Source: Gymnothorax reevesii
Lineage: Eukaryota > Chordata > Actinopteri > Anguilliformes > Muraenidae
Length of the DNA: 64,000 nt
Assembly (NCBI GenBank): GCA_029721435.1
Contig: CM056583.1
Coordinates: forward strand, 57,440,120 to 57,504,119
Direction: 5' to 3'
The notes under the pieces were generated by a model. It saw nothing but the letters and a program-made list of their open reading frames with translations. It had not been told where the DNA came from and ran no database searches. A program made the position numbers and the translations under genes. This document shows, in pieces, positions 12,561 through 23,539 of this stretch (its first letter is position 1; each line of letters starts with the position of its first letter).

Positions 12561-13330
12561 AATTGACAACCGCATACGCAAACGCAACAGGGAGAAGCTC
12601 AAAGGTTTGCCGCAAGCCAATAATAGGGCTGAAGTTGCTAGTGGCGAGTATTTGGCTCCTATTCCACTCACTGAAAGTTGTACCCTGGTTGAGCCCATGC
12701 AAATTGACAGTTTGTTCGACAGTCGGACTAATAAACCTACTAGCAAGAGATTTAGTATTAAAGCGTTTGTAGATTCGGGCGCAGTAGATTGTTTCATGGA
12801 TATTGGGTGGGCTAGGAAGCACTTCGTTCCCACTGTTACGCTTCCACAGTCACGCTCGGTCAGAACTTTGGACGGTCGTCCGCTTGGATCGGGAGTGATA
12901 ACCGACATGTCTGAACCATTAAATACTTTTATATGTTCATCTCATTTGGTGGCCACTCAGAGGAGGCTCGGATTTTTATTATCAGTTCCCCTGCTTTTCC
13001 TATTGTTTTAGGGCATTCTTGGTTACGGGAAGACAGACCTTGCATCAGCCGGGAGGAACAGAACAACCCTATCGTCCGCTGGGGCACCAATTGCAGCTTT
13101 CATTGTAGAGATAATGAAACTTGTTTTCCCAGACATCAAGCCACGGGGCAGGCTGATGCCTGGAGCGAGTGTGAGGAGACAATCCCACCATACCCTCCTA
13201 GACTAGAAAGAGGGGCAGAGGAGGGGTTGGAATGGGATCCTCAGTTTGACTGGCAAAAGCCAGAAGACAATTACTTTTCAGGATTTTTGCGATTCGGAAT
13301 CAGTCATGGAGTCATTAGATTCTGAGCAGG
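12556..13330 (+). pseudogene. Aspartic protease region of gypsy Pol
   Basis: In a frame shifted relative to Gag, the protease core FVDSGAVDCF is found with the catalytic Asp-Ser-Gly at 12772-12780. A second shift near 12930 leads to FPIVLGHSWL, the conserved flap-to-end part of gypsy proteases, followed by a linker. At least two frameshifts lie in this segment. In life this would cleave the Gag-Pol polyprotein; here it is broken. Confidence 0.8.
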
Positions 13331-13339
13331 GTAAGGAAT

Positions 13340-14160
13340 TTGGGGCCACCCTGAACTTTGACTTGCCTCCGAATATTCCCAGGGATTACGCTGATCTCGG
13401 TGAGGTGTTTAGTTAGCAACAAGCCTCTACGTTACCCCCGCATCATCCGTATGACTGCAAAATTAATCTTTATCCTGGGACAACTCCGCCTAGGGGTTCG
13501 CTATATTCGCTGTCAAGACCTGAGCGTAGGGCTATGTGGGAGTATTTTCAGGAGGCTCTCGCCAATGGTTTTATTCGGCAGTCCACGTCCCCTGCTGGAG
13601 CAGGATTCTTTTTCATGGGGAAAAAGGATGGGGTCTGAGACCCTGTATTGATTACAGGTGTTTGAATGAAATCACCATGAAAAACCAACAGCCCCTTCTC
13701 TTAATGAATTCTGCATTTGAACGTCTGCAGGATGCATCAATTTTTACAAATCTAGATCTTCATAATGCGTATAATTTGATTCGCATTCGGCAGGGGGACG
13801 AATGGAAAACGGCTTTTAACACTCATGACGGGCACTACGAATATGGGGTCTAACCGTTCGGGCTGGTTATTGCCCCCTCGGTGTTTCAGGCATTCGTCAA
13901 TGATGTGCTCCGGGAGATGTTGGAGAAATTCATCTTCGTTTATCTTGACGACATTTTGATTTTTTCTTCAATACTGTCGGAGCACAAAAAACACGTCAGA
14001 CGTGTACTGGAAGCCCTGCTCAATGCCTGCTCAACAAAACTTTTTGTTAAAGCCGAAAAATGTGTTTTCCACACCGAGACTGTCTCGTTCTTGGGCTTTA
14101 TTTTTTCTAAGGGGTCGGTGCGGATGGTCCCGGACAAGGAGGCTGCGGTTAGCACCCTTG
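13340..14160 (+). pseudogene. Reverse transcriptase region of gypsy Pol
   Basis: Readable blocks in three frames: the N-terminal part near 13470-13620 ([19 protein letters not shown]), [28 protein letters not shown] (first catalytic Asp in the LDL block), a TAA stop at 13851-13853 exactly before the PFGL block, [13 protein letters not shown], and the catalytic YLDD at 13941-13952. The thumb region reads to about 14160, where sequence is lost. Stops and frameshifts inactivate it. Confidence 0.88.
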
Positions 14161-14466
14161 TTGGGATAATAAGCTTTACCCATGCGCGTACTTCTTCCGG
14201 TCTTTGGCCGCCATGGAACGCAATTATAGTATTGGTAACCAGGAGTTATTAGCAGTCAAGCTGGCCCTCGAAGAGTGACGCCTCTGGTTGGAGGGAGCTG
14301 AGCACCCTTTTTTGGTATGGACCGACCATAAAAACCTTCAATATATTCAGCAAACCAAGCGGCATATTTCTCGGCAGGTGCGATGGTCATTATTTTTCAA
14401 CTGCTTTGATTTCTCGCTCACCTATCGCCCGGGCTCTAAAAATATTAAACCTGATGCCCTGTGACG
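14161..14466 (+). pseudogene. RNase H remnant of gypsy Pol
   Basis: The frame jumps from the RT thumb into the middle of RNase H, so the N-terminal catalytic part is deleted. What remains reads through [20 protein letters not shown] (followed by a TGA stop), then [12 protein letters not shown] and [13 protein letters not shown]. The DHKNL block carries a catalytic Asp. A TGA stop at about 14461 ends the frame. Confidence 0.75.
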
Positions 14467-14559
14467 AATGTATGATCGCACTGATCGTGATCCTACCCTG
14501 GAGCCTGTTATTCCTACTGCACAGATCGTGGCACCCATTCAGTGGGAGGTTGAGGCGGT

Positions 14560-15230
14560 GGTTCAGGAGGCATTGAAGTCTGATCCCGGTCCTGGGGGGG
14601 AGCCCCCTGGCTTTTTATTTGTCCCACATAGAGTTAGGCCACAGTTCCTCCAGTGGGGACACTCTTCCCGCTTGGCAGGGCACCCGGGGGCCCATTGGAC
14701 CAAGCAGTTGCTGGCCCAACGTTTTTGGTGGCCGGAGATGATGAGGGACATTCGAGAGTTTGTTGCTGCCTGTGGCCTGTGACTTCTCATCTCCCTCCCG
14801 CTGGTTTGCTGTGACCTTTGCCCGTTCCCAGGGGCCCTTGGTCACATATCGCATTAGATTTTTGTTACGGGGCTGCCTGTATCTGACGGCGACACAGTCA
14901 TTTTGGTTGTGGTTGACCGTTTTTCTAAAGCGGCTCGTTTTGTCATTCTACCCAAGCTGCCCTCTGCACTGGAAACAGCGCAACTTGTGGTCAACAATGT
15001 GTTCCGGTTGCATGGGCTTCCGCAAGATGTCGTGTCAGACCGAGGCCCTCAGTTTACAGCCAGATTTTGGCAGGCATTATATATGCCGTTGGGGGCCACA
15101 ATGAGTCTCTCTTCGGGGTTTCACCCGGAGACCAACGGGCAGATAGAACGGACTAATCAGTCTCTTGAAAACACTCTCCGATGTTTGGCGGCGGATCCTC
15201 ATCGTGGAGTTGATTTTTAGCTTTGGCTGA
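14560..15230 (+). pseudogene. Integrase region of gypsy Pol
   Basis: The HHCC zinc module starts with LAGHPGAHWTKQLLAQRFWW, but its Cys pair region is damaged by a small deletion (near CGL*). The DDE core is recognisable: [18 protein letters not shown] (first Asp near 14912), [14 protein letters not shown] (second Asp near 15040) and [14 protein letters not shown] (catalytic Glu near 15150). A TAG stop at 15218-15220 interrupts the end; the frame resumes at 15223. Confidence 0.85.
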
Positions 15231-15818
15231 GTATTCTCATAACTCGTTGTGTAATTCCTCCATGGGGCTTTCCCCATTTGAGGCCCAGGTGGGTTACCCA
15301 CCCCCACTATTTGCAGAGACTGAGAACGATTCCGAGATTCCCTCAGTCAACCATTCCATTCGGCGCTGTCGGTCAATTTGGACTAAGGTCCATTCTTTGC
15401 TGTTGCGCTCGGGACGCAAACAAAAATCCTTCGCTGATAGAAGGCGTCGTTTTGCCTCGTCTTATCGGGTTGGGCAGAGAGTTTGGCTGTCCACCCGGGA
15501 CCTCCCTTTGAAGGTAGAATCCCGAAAACTGGCGTCCCGCTATATCGGCCCGTTCAAGATTGTGCGCAAGATCAATCCAGTTACGGTCAAGACACACCCC
15601 CGCCGCCTCCGCGAATGGGTGAGGGGGGGCCGGTTTATACCGTGCGCCGCATTCTGGCCGAGAGGCGTGTTGGTCGTGGGGTCCAGTTCCTTGTAGATTG
15701 GGAAGGATATGGTCCTGAGGAGCGGTGCTGGGTCCCTTCACGGGATATTCTGGATCACTCGCTTATTTCGGAGTTTCGTGCAAGGGGTTCCTTGAGGACT
15801 TCTGGAGCTGTCCCTTAG
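15223..15818 (+). pseudogene. Integrase C-terminus and chromodomain
   Basis: After the DDE core comes a GPF/Y-type module ([14 protein letters not shown]…[14 protein letters not shown]) at about 15460-15590. A frameshift leads to a chromodomain at about 15625-15790: [20 protein letters not shown] followed by [13 protein letters not shown]. The aromatic residues Tyr, Trp and Trp expected to form the methyl-lysine cage are present. In chromoviruses this domain directs integration toward marked chromatin. Confidence 0.85.
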
Positions 15819-15828
15819 AGGGAGGTCC
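15817..15828 (+). promoter_or_regulatory. Polypurine tract of gypsy element
   Basis: AGAGGGAGG immediately precedes the 3' LTR, where the plus-strand primer is expected. It ends in TCC rather than abutting the LTR directly, so the exact cleavage point is uncertain. Confidence 0.5.
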
Positions 15829-16222
15829 TGTCATGGTTTGGGAGCTTTGAGAGCTGTTTGTTGCTGTCGTCTGGGACAATATCGTTTTGCTCCCTATATG
15901 ATTCCTGGGCCAGCTGGCATTGATTGGGGGCCTGTTGCTCTCCTGTTGCTAGAGTGTTAGTTCTTCTTTGGCGCTTTAGCTGGTAAGGTCTCTAGAGAGA
16001 TATTGTCAGGGACTTACTTGCTTATCAGGACTAGTGTTAGTGAGCAAGGGAAACTTTGGTTTATATCCCTTTTCTTATGTTTTCGTCGAGCTCGCCTGTT
16101 TTCTACCACGGACAGCGGCAGGTCCGTTGGAGTCTCATTGTTTTTAGTCTCTCAATACGCTGTGAGTGTTGCCTTTTATTTCTGACCGCTGCTCTTCGTG
16201 TCCACTGCCAGTACCCGTCACA
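15829..16222 (+). repeat. 3' LTR of gypsy chromovirus
   Basis: Starts TGTCATGGTTTGGG and ends CCCGTCACA, followed by the target duplication AAAAC. Compared with the 5' LTR it has lost the 'cgtggcccggactctattaaag' interval that holds the TATA-like box and a further stretch near its 3' end. Confidence 0.92.
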
Positions 16223-16227
16223 AAAAC

Positions 16228-16797
16228 CGTCCTCATATAAAACGGAAACTCGCTCATACCGGACAACATCTCAAGCGCCGATTTTTCAGTAATGTTTTTC
16301 AATTAAATGAGCATTGAATATACTGGATTTTATAAGACTAATTTTCGTTGACATTGGAAAAAATGTCCAATCCTGTCACAATGCATTTCCAAAAAAGCAC
16401 TTGTGTATAGTGGACAAGCTTGTTTGCACCATGCACACATGCAGTTGCAACAGAGCAACTAAATCAAGTTTGGCTTTCCTATATGCGGAAACTTAAACTG
16501 GCCTGGTTTCCATGGTCAAGAACATTTTTTTTTTTCAAGAAAAGTGTTTTGTTTGAAGAATAAGTTGTGGTCAAGGATAGTGTTTTATTTTAAAGAAAGT
16601 ATTTCCATTTACAGAGCCTACTTCTGTTTATAGACTTCTTCATTGATCCCAGTTGGAGCAACACACAGTACGATCCTGTTATTCATTGTGTCAGGGCAAA
16701 GAAAAACCTAATGAAGACAGCACGTAGGTATGTGCACTTCAGAATGAAGTTTTTCAGATCTTAATACACAAAGCATACATATAAATTCATACGAGTA
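16228..16797. other. Short intergenic stretch, nothing recognised
   Basis: Between the gypsy element and a Tc1 tail. No domain, exon or repeat terminus is visible. Confidence 0.5.
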
Positions 16798-17145
16798 CAG
16801 TGCCGTGAAGAAGTATTTTGCCCCCTTCCTTCACACTTTAATGTTTCGAATCATAAAACTAATTTTAGTATTAGACAAAGATAATCCGAGTTAAGACAAA
16901 ATGCAGTTTTAAAATGATGATTTCATTTATTGAGGGAAAAAGCTATCCAAACCTACCTGGCCCTATGTGAAAAAAATAATTGGCCCTTAAACCTAATAAC
17001 TGGTTGTGCCACCCTCGGCGACAACAACTGCAATCATGTGTTTGGATTACTGGCAATGAGTCTTTCACATCACTGCGGAGGAATTTTGGCCCACTGTTCT
17101 TTGCAGAATTGTTTTCATTCAGCCACACTTGAGGGTTTTCGAGCG
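16798..17145 (-). mobile_element. Tc1-like transposon, truncated 3' end
   Basis: Starts after a TA at 16796-16797 with CAGTGCCGTGAAGAAGTATTT and continues with 'tggttgtgccacc' and 'ggaggaattttggcccact', the complement of the C-terminal part of a common vertebrate Tc1-like transposase. The match stops at about 17145 (GGTTTTCGAGC); the remainder is missing. Confidence 0.75.
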
Positions 17146-17455
17146 GTGGTGGACTGACACAATAATTCAGGCCGGGAGTTTTCACTCCATCCCGGGCCAC
17201 TGCCACCCTGTTCTCATAAACCACCAGACTGCTAATCCTGTAGGCTATTTTTCATTATAAAATGTAAAAAAAAAAAAAAAATAGACTGGACTGGGAAAAA
17301 TCTGAGTAGCATCCTGAATTTTTCGATGGATACTATGGCTATGGGCGAACTCTCAAAGACTCACACAGTTACAGAGAGATACACAGTTAGCTCAAATGTT
17401 GACATGTTTATATTTATTTCCAAGCATCACATATATACAAAATATCAAAACCACA
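17146..17455. other. Nothing recognised
   Basis: Short non-coding segment with an A-run at 17264-17280 that may mark the 3' end of an old retroposed copy. Confidence 0.4.
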
Positions 17456-17810
17456 CACGTACGCACACGCACACACACACATGCATACACACACACACAC
17501 ACACACGCACGCACACAGAAATAGTAAATACTCTTGAAGACTTTATTTCAATATTTCTCATGATATTCATCAATAGATCAATTGCCATGTTGAATAGCCA
17601 TAATCAATAATCATTATCAATAACCATATTATGTAAGCAGCAGTAACACACACATACTAGCAGTTCACACACACATGTGCAGTGCACACAGACACATGCA
17701 CACACACATACACATGCAGCACATGTACACATGCACACACACACACACATACAAGCAATTCAATTCACACATGCATGAGCAGCTCACACACACATAAGCA
17801 GTGGGCTTCA
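17456..17810. repeat. (CA)n-rich microsatellite cluster
   Basis: CA runs at 17456-17518 and scattered CACACA/CATG repeats at 17645-17800 ('cagttcacacacacatg' recurs). Open frames rich in His-Thr here are artefacts of the repeat. Confidence 0.9.
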
Positions 17811-19605
17811 GTAGCATTGATTAGTCAGCCGGCTTCTGTTTAGTTGATTCAAAAACATAATCAGGTGATGCATTTGATTTCTGTAGCTTTGATCAATATT
17901 TGTTCAGTAAAATCAAAAGTTGTTACTGAAAACATAATCAACTTTACATAATCAAATTTATTTATTTACTTGTATCCTATTCTTCTGGCTGTATTTTCCT
18001 CTCTTAAGTGTAATTTTCCAGTCCTTTGTTGTGATTAGCATCCTTATGTGTCTCAAGGTTAGTTGTCAATGTTTTGTTTTGCCTGTCCTTTTGTAGCGTG
18101 AGAATGAGAAAGCGGAAAGACCATATTTGGAAGATATTCCCCGTGATGAAGGTATAAAAACTGGGTGTAAAAGGCAAGATGTCAGTTCTTCTTGCGCAAA
18201 AAGCTTTATATTCATCAACATGCCAGAATAAAGCCTAACTGTCTGAAGAATCTGTCTCTCTCCAATTGCTTGGGGATGGGGGAACCTCATAATATAAAAA
18301 TATGTCTGAACTTAGGAAAACCACAACAATACTACCTACTAAATGCTACCTACTATAGCATACTGTAGTTACACAAAGACATTATATCATGGGTCAATGG
18401 TTTGACATTGTCTAAGTGCACTACTTTGGTTTGAAATAATTTTAAATAATTCATAATAAGCATCGTATTTATTCTGTGTAATTTGAACATATTTCTAGTT
18501 TATCATTAAAATGATACATATTTTATGTTTTGCCATCTCAAACTCTCAAAATGTCGGGTGGCGCAACCATCCGAGCAAGTTAACACTATGTGAAATGTTT
18601 TAAATATGTAATTTAAAATATGAATTAATATCATATTAATATGGGGGCATAATTGTATATTGAATTTTTCAAATAAACATAGTTTTACAGTTTAATTGTT
18701 CTTGAATTGTTTGGAAAACCAAAATACCTGCCCCCTACAATAAAGAATCCATAAGTTACTTTTAATACCCAGCTCAACTACAAAATAGTGATGTTTAAGG
18801 CAGGGTAGACACTTTCAGGTGTACTTACAAAAAAATCACTTAGAAGAAAAAAGGTTTTTTTTTTTTTTCCAAGAAACTTTTGGTTGCTTCACCTGACATT
18901 TTTTGGCTGGGCCGAGCAGCGGATGTTGCTGATTGAGTGACTGAGTGACTGAGTGAGTGAGTGTTGAAGTTCAACGATTGTCTGGCCATTAAGGATGAAG
19001 TTCAGCGATTCGTCCGCCAGGCGGGGAAGAACTTCAACGACTGGCTGGCTGGCTGGTCATGGAATTGAACACGCCACGCATATTTATGCTTGTGATTATC
19101 TCGTCCTACGTTAAATATCCTTCAGTCCAACATGGGAACTAACTTACACGATGTTAGAAAAAATGTACATATATATCCTGTTACTGTGACTATAGCTGGA
19201 CTGTTTACGTACACTAAAGTGGCGCTGGCACTATTATGTTTCAGAAATTTCAAGAATATCGGTATGACGCCCCGACTGGTTTCCAAATTACCTTAAACTC
19301 GTGCACGTTCATGAGTTGGTTTGCTTGAATGGAAGCGGGTGCGGTGGCCACTTTGATTGTAGACTATATAACAGCAACTGTAACCTACACCGATGAAAAC
19401 AATACATTTAAGAAAATTTTAAGTGTAAAAGATGGCGCCAAGCTGGATTCGACACCCCATCGCGGTAGCTGCTTCTTCACTACGTTGTTGTACTACACCA
19501 ATGTAATATGACCAGTTCTTGAATTCAGTCTGGCAACAGGCTGCAATGATCAGACAAATGCACTGTTAAACTAGAAATATTAGTTTTCGCAAATGAAAAC
19601 ATGCG
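17811..19605. other. Unassigned non-coding stretch
   Basis: No exons recognised. At 18965-19055 a short unit 'gaagttcaacgatt' recurs three times in diverged form (18967, 19000, 19030), next to GACTGAGT and CTGG micro-repeats. The small frame at 19329-19511 has no features. Confidence 0.4.
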
Positions 19606-20087
19606 TTATGCATCCCCCGAGAAGCCCATCCCCAGTTGAACTTACAGACATCCTAGGAAAATCAACAATAGAGATGGACAGTGATAGTACATACGTAACA
19701 GCCAATTAGGCTGATGCTGTCATAGGGTGACCTTGAAAAAACAGGTCAAGGTCAAGGTCACAATACCCAACAAAATACCCTGGGCCTGATCAGTATGGGT
19801 GGTCAATATATAATGGCAACTCAAAACCCCCAAATTTCAAGCGTCTATCTCAAATCCCTCCAAAGTTAGAGAGTGCACAACCCCAGAATCCCATAATGCC
19901 GAATGACCTTGAAAAATCAGGCCACGGTCAAGGTCACCATGGTCACTGTGAGACTGTGGGTGGTCAATATCTAATGGCTGCTTAAAATACTCTTAGAGAT
20001 ATTAGCAAAAACATTTGCGGCGGCAGACGTGGCGGCGGCTTCACACTACTGAATACATACATGCTCCCCCTGTCGGGGGATGCATAA
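19606..20087. mobile_element. MITE with 15-bp TTATGCATCCCCCGA ends
   Basis: Perfect 15-bp inverted ends: TTATGCATCCCCCGA at 19606-19620 and its complement at 20073-20087, 482 bp overall. The interior carries 'gaccttgaaaaatcaggcca' type repeats ('aggtcaaggtca') and no coding capacity. If the leading TTA or TA is the target duplication, it fits a Tc1/mariner or Harbinger-type transposase. A possibly related, shorter element lies at 24437-24690. Confidence 0.8.
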
Positions 20088-20380
20088 TTAAAACACTTTC
20101 ATTTACATATAGAATTTTCACAATGTGCAATTTTTGACGCCAGTGAATGTTTATTGGTGGTATTGGTGGCCATTTTACAAAAATTAATGCGTATTTTATT
20201 CTAATGAACAGCAAAAGGTGGATTAATATTAATATAGCGGATGCATATGTTGCCCTTTCCCTAGCTAGCATCCAGGTCGTTTGAAAAGTTCCATTCGATT
20301 TTGTTGCATTAGGAGCACAATCCGTAATTCCGACCATTATTAGGCTAATCTTCTTTCGCGCAAGATTGGTTTGGTTTGTT

Positions 20381-20660
20381 CAGTCCTCCATGCTTGTTTT
20401 CTCTGGTACCGGTTGAGAGATTCCATGGAGATAGAGGAATGTAACACATCGTACCAATCTAGCGTGAAAGAATTATCACAATGGTTGGAATGTATTTTTA
20501 ATTTCCGTATTCAGTCTCGCAATCGATACGACGGGTAACAAGCATGGAGGACAGTATCAGTTGCGAGATTGAATAGGGAAATTAAAAACACGTTCCGACC
20601 ATTGTTAACATTCTTTTACGATAGATTGGCACGATGTGTTACATTCCCTTATCTCCCTTT
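20381..20660. repeat. Foldback (palindromic) repeat
   Basis: An arm at 20427-20523 and an inverted arm at 20561-20657 match over about 97 bp at roughly 85% identity ('aatgtaacacatcgt' is exact in both). The loop is about 37 bp. The loop segment 'aacaagcatggagga' is itself the complement of 'tcctccatgcttgtt' just outside the left arm (20384-20398), so two overlapping hairpins can form. Confidence 0.85.
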
Positions 20661-20739
20661 TGAATTTCGTAGCCGGTACCGTTATTTCCTTAATCTTCCT
20701 ATACGAGAGAAAACGGATTAAATGAAGGGACTTGGGATA

Positions 20740-21970
20740 GGGGAGAGAGGGGCTTGTTGTCACATTGGTAAATTGTCACTCTGCAATTATCGCAACTAAT
20801 TGTACAATTATCGCAACTAAAAAGTGGAATTCTAGTTTTCTTCCTTAACATGGTCAGGTCTCATGTACTGTATGAGAAGAGAACAACACATTGTTGAGAT
20901 GAGCACCAATTAACCATTTTCCACAACCCAAAGTAAAAAATATTAACTTTGTATATTTTAAAATAAGCTTCTTTCAGATACAAATCCTAGCAGTGATACA
21001 TGTGGACTTCATAGAGAAGATATTGAGGCATCTTGTCATACCTCAGTCATTGTTCTGTTTTAAGCTAACTTTAAGCTAGAGCTAGCATTAGCAAACATGG
21101 TAGTTTGGGGCAACTTATCTCAGTCATTTGGGGGTTAGTTGTCACATGTGAAGAAAACACAAGAGAAAAACTGCTATTGTCACTGACACAGCTGTGAAGG
21201 AGACACTTGAAGTTGAAAGGCAGGCACAAAGGAAAAAAGGCTATTCAAAAAGAAAGATAAGGCAACCAAATCCAAAATACCAAAGAAGCGAAGCACAGGG
21301 AAGAAACAGAGGGCAGGTACAAAAAGAAAAACTCCAGATGACTCCTCATCAGAAGATGAATCCCTGTGTCTGGTCTGCGTAGAGCCATTTGGAAACAGCC
21401 GCCCAGAAGAAACCTGGGTGCAGTGCATAATATGCAAAGGATGGGCCCATGAAGAATGCAACCCTGGCAAATCCATCTATGTATGCCAGAACTGCAACTC
21501 AGATGAGGAATCTGACTACTGAAGTCAAGTTTTGTTTGAGATTTTCTGACTGGATGTTCCAGGACTGACTAGTGAGGTCAGGCTTTATTTTAATTTTTTT
21601 AATAGATCTTCCAGGTCTAGTTTAAGTTCCACAAGTTTCATAATACCTTATGTTAAAATGTATTCACTTTAAAGTAAAAAAGTAAAAAAATAACAACAAC
21701 AATAATTTTGTCCTTGTTTTATTAGTTGCAAAATCCAGTGTGACATCTTACCCCAAATGGTGTGACAACTTACCCGTTGGTGGGGCAGTTTGTCACATCG
21801 TGACAATCTCTATTTGATTGCTTATGACATGAATACGAAATGACACGAATACGAAATATATACCTGAGACTTTGGTCTTTCACCTGGTACAGATTTTTTT
21901 ATATATGATGTATTGATTCCAAGAAATATATTAGAGTCTAAAAAGTGTGACAAAAAGCCCCGGTCTCCCC
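20740..21970 (+). mobile_element. pogo-like DNA transposon, internally deleted
   Basis: Imperfect 25-bp inverted ends starting GGGGAGA and ending TTGTCACA (20740-20764 and the complement at 21946-21970; about 22 of 25 match) are flanked by TA on both sides (20738-20739, 21971-21972), as for Tc1/pogo-type insertion. Only the 3' end of a transposase is retained (21150-21522), with a PHD-like zinc finger. At 1.23 kb it is far shorter than an autonomous pogo-like element. Confidence 0.75.
21150..21522 (+). pseudogene. C-terminus of pogo/DDE_1-type transposase
   Basis: Starts with a KTAIVTDTAVKETLEVE stretch typical of the segment after the DDE core in pogo/Tigger-like transposases, shifts frame near 21225, passes a Lys-rich linker (KKRSTGKKQRAGTKRKTPDD) and an acidic SSSEDE, and ends in a Cys/His finger: CLVC…WVQCIICKGWAHEEC…YVCQNC, then EESDY and a TGA at 21520-21522. 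The Cys/His spacing is PHD-like (Cys4-His-Cys3). The DDE catalytic core is absent. Family naming relies on recall of similar C-termini in insect and fish DDE_1 proteins. Confidence 0.65.
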
Positions 21971-21972
21971 TA

Positions 21973-23539
21973 CATTATCATACAGAGGTGTACATGTACT
22001 TCGTCACATCACTTAAGTAGTTCTTTGTTTTTTGAGGATGTGTACATTTCTTGAGTTTTTTTTTTTTTTCCACCGGGACCTTTACTTTTAATGTACTACA
22101 TTTAAAAGATAAAAAGTATACTCTCACACCGTTACTTTCACACTGGCCACTTTCATTAAAATATGAATGTAATTCATCATTTAAGGATTGTCTGGATTTG
22201 GCGTGTTTGAGAAGAACAACTGTGCTCAGCAGAGTATCTTTGTGCAGATGTGTCTGCAAGCACACATGGAGCTGCAAATATATGCACACAGTTACAATAT
22301 TCTATCACTAGATGGCACACCAGGATCAGTTATTGAATATTCACAAGCAAGCCAAGCTCGCAGATTAGAATATGGATGAGTTTACTCCAATCCATGTTTT
22401 TCAGGAGTTGCCTGAATAAAACTCCTCAGCTAAGCCTAATGGGCAATCTGCTCAATACACTTGACCATAGTGTCTATCCAGCAGTTAAAGCAACATTATC
22501 TCTTGCTACAGAAATAATCGTTGTCCTCTGCAGCAACCACTTCAGCTACATTTAGGCAATGGTATCCCAATTAGTAGAGAAAGAAAAATCAGCTTTCTAA
22601 AGCAAAAATTTGACATGGTATTGAGACTATGTAACTCTACTATTAATTATAGTCAATTATAGTAGTTTTTAACCTGCCAGTAAACTATTCAAATGTATGA
22701 CATACTTTTCATGTGCTTTCCATACTCAAGACCCCCTCCCCCCCACCTCCCACTCACTCACACACTCACACTCCTCCACTCCCACAGTCTCCCACTCTCC
22801 CTACCCACTTTGTAAATAATTTATCAGCTCCAGCTCGTTACTAAACTTGCACTTCAGATAATTGCGTGAGCTTTGCCTCACTTACTACCCTTTTCTTGGG
22901 CCCAAATTCTCATACAGGACTTGGCGGCACAGCCATATATTAGGTTGCACCTAGTCTTGTTGGGCTGGTGAAGTTGCAAATACAGTCTAAAACTGTACTA
23001 AAACCCTGTAAATGTTGTGCAACCATTGAGGCTTGTTTAAACACACTCTTCCAACTTCAAATAAATGTATTCTGAACATTTTTAAAGATGTATTAAAAAA
23101 AAAAAAATTTTAAAGGCTTATTTGTCATTGACCCATTTAATGAAGAATCAGCATCTGTTGTCCAGTGCAATGTGCTGCATTCATTTTTCTGCTGGTCTGC
23201 TGATTATAAGCTCAAAAGCAGCTGTCATTGTCAACTGTCAACATTGTCAGTTTGAATTGTACAGATAGTAATTCATACTACTTTTTCTAAGTAGCTTCAG
23301 TCGACCAAAGAAGATTTCTTCCTAGGATAGATTTTCTGTCATTAAAATACTTTCAGGGAGTAATTTATTTATTTTTTTAATTGGCTTACTCAAGACAGAA
23401 CCCTGACATAAATTATCGTCTAAAAATTTAATTGTGTCTTTACTAGGATTGCAAATTAACTGGGTCACAGTTTCAGGGAACTGTATAGAAAAATAAAAAT
23501 GCAAGGACTCTGTGGCAGTAAAAAATTGTTTTTATGATG
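21973..23539. other. Unassigned non-coding stretch
   Basis: Includes a T-run (22055-22070), a C-rich CCCCCACCTCCCACTCACTC-type segment (22730-22800) and an A-run (23096-23106). Frames at 21978-22379 have no recognised domains. Confidence 0.4.

Larger units (their letters stand above)
11382..16227 (+). mobile_element. Ty3/gypsy chromovirus, full length, degenerate
   Basis: A complete insertion: 5-bp target duplication AAAAC at 11382-11386 and 16223-16227, 5' LTR 11387-11826, self-complementary primer site, Gag, protease, RT, partial RNase H, integrase, a C-terminal chromodomain, a polypurine tract and 3' LTR 15829-16222. Domain order RT-RH-IN with a chromodomain identifies a chromovirus (Metaviridae), and the primer arrangement points to the Tf1/sushi lineage. 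The reading frame is broken by several frameshifts and stops, and part of the RNase H region is deleted, so it cannot be autonomous. The LTRs differ by indels (440 versus 394 bp), which indicates an old insertion. Confidence 0.93.

Noticed and set aside
12346..12908. 158- and 131-codon - strand frames across the gypsy gag-protease region
   Set aside because: They are shadows of the + strand Gag/protease coding sequence, which has clear homology.
14563..14854. - strand frames opposite the integrase
   Set aside because: Shadows of integrase coding sequence.
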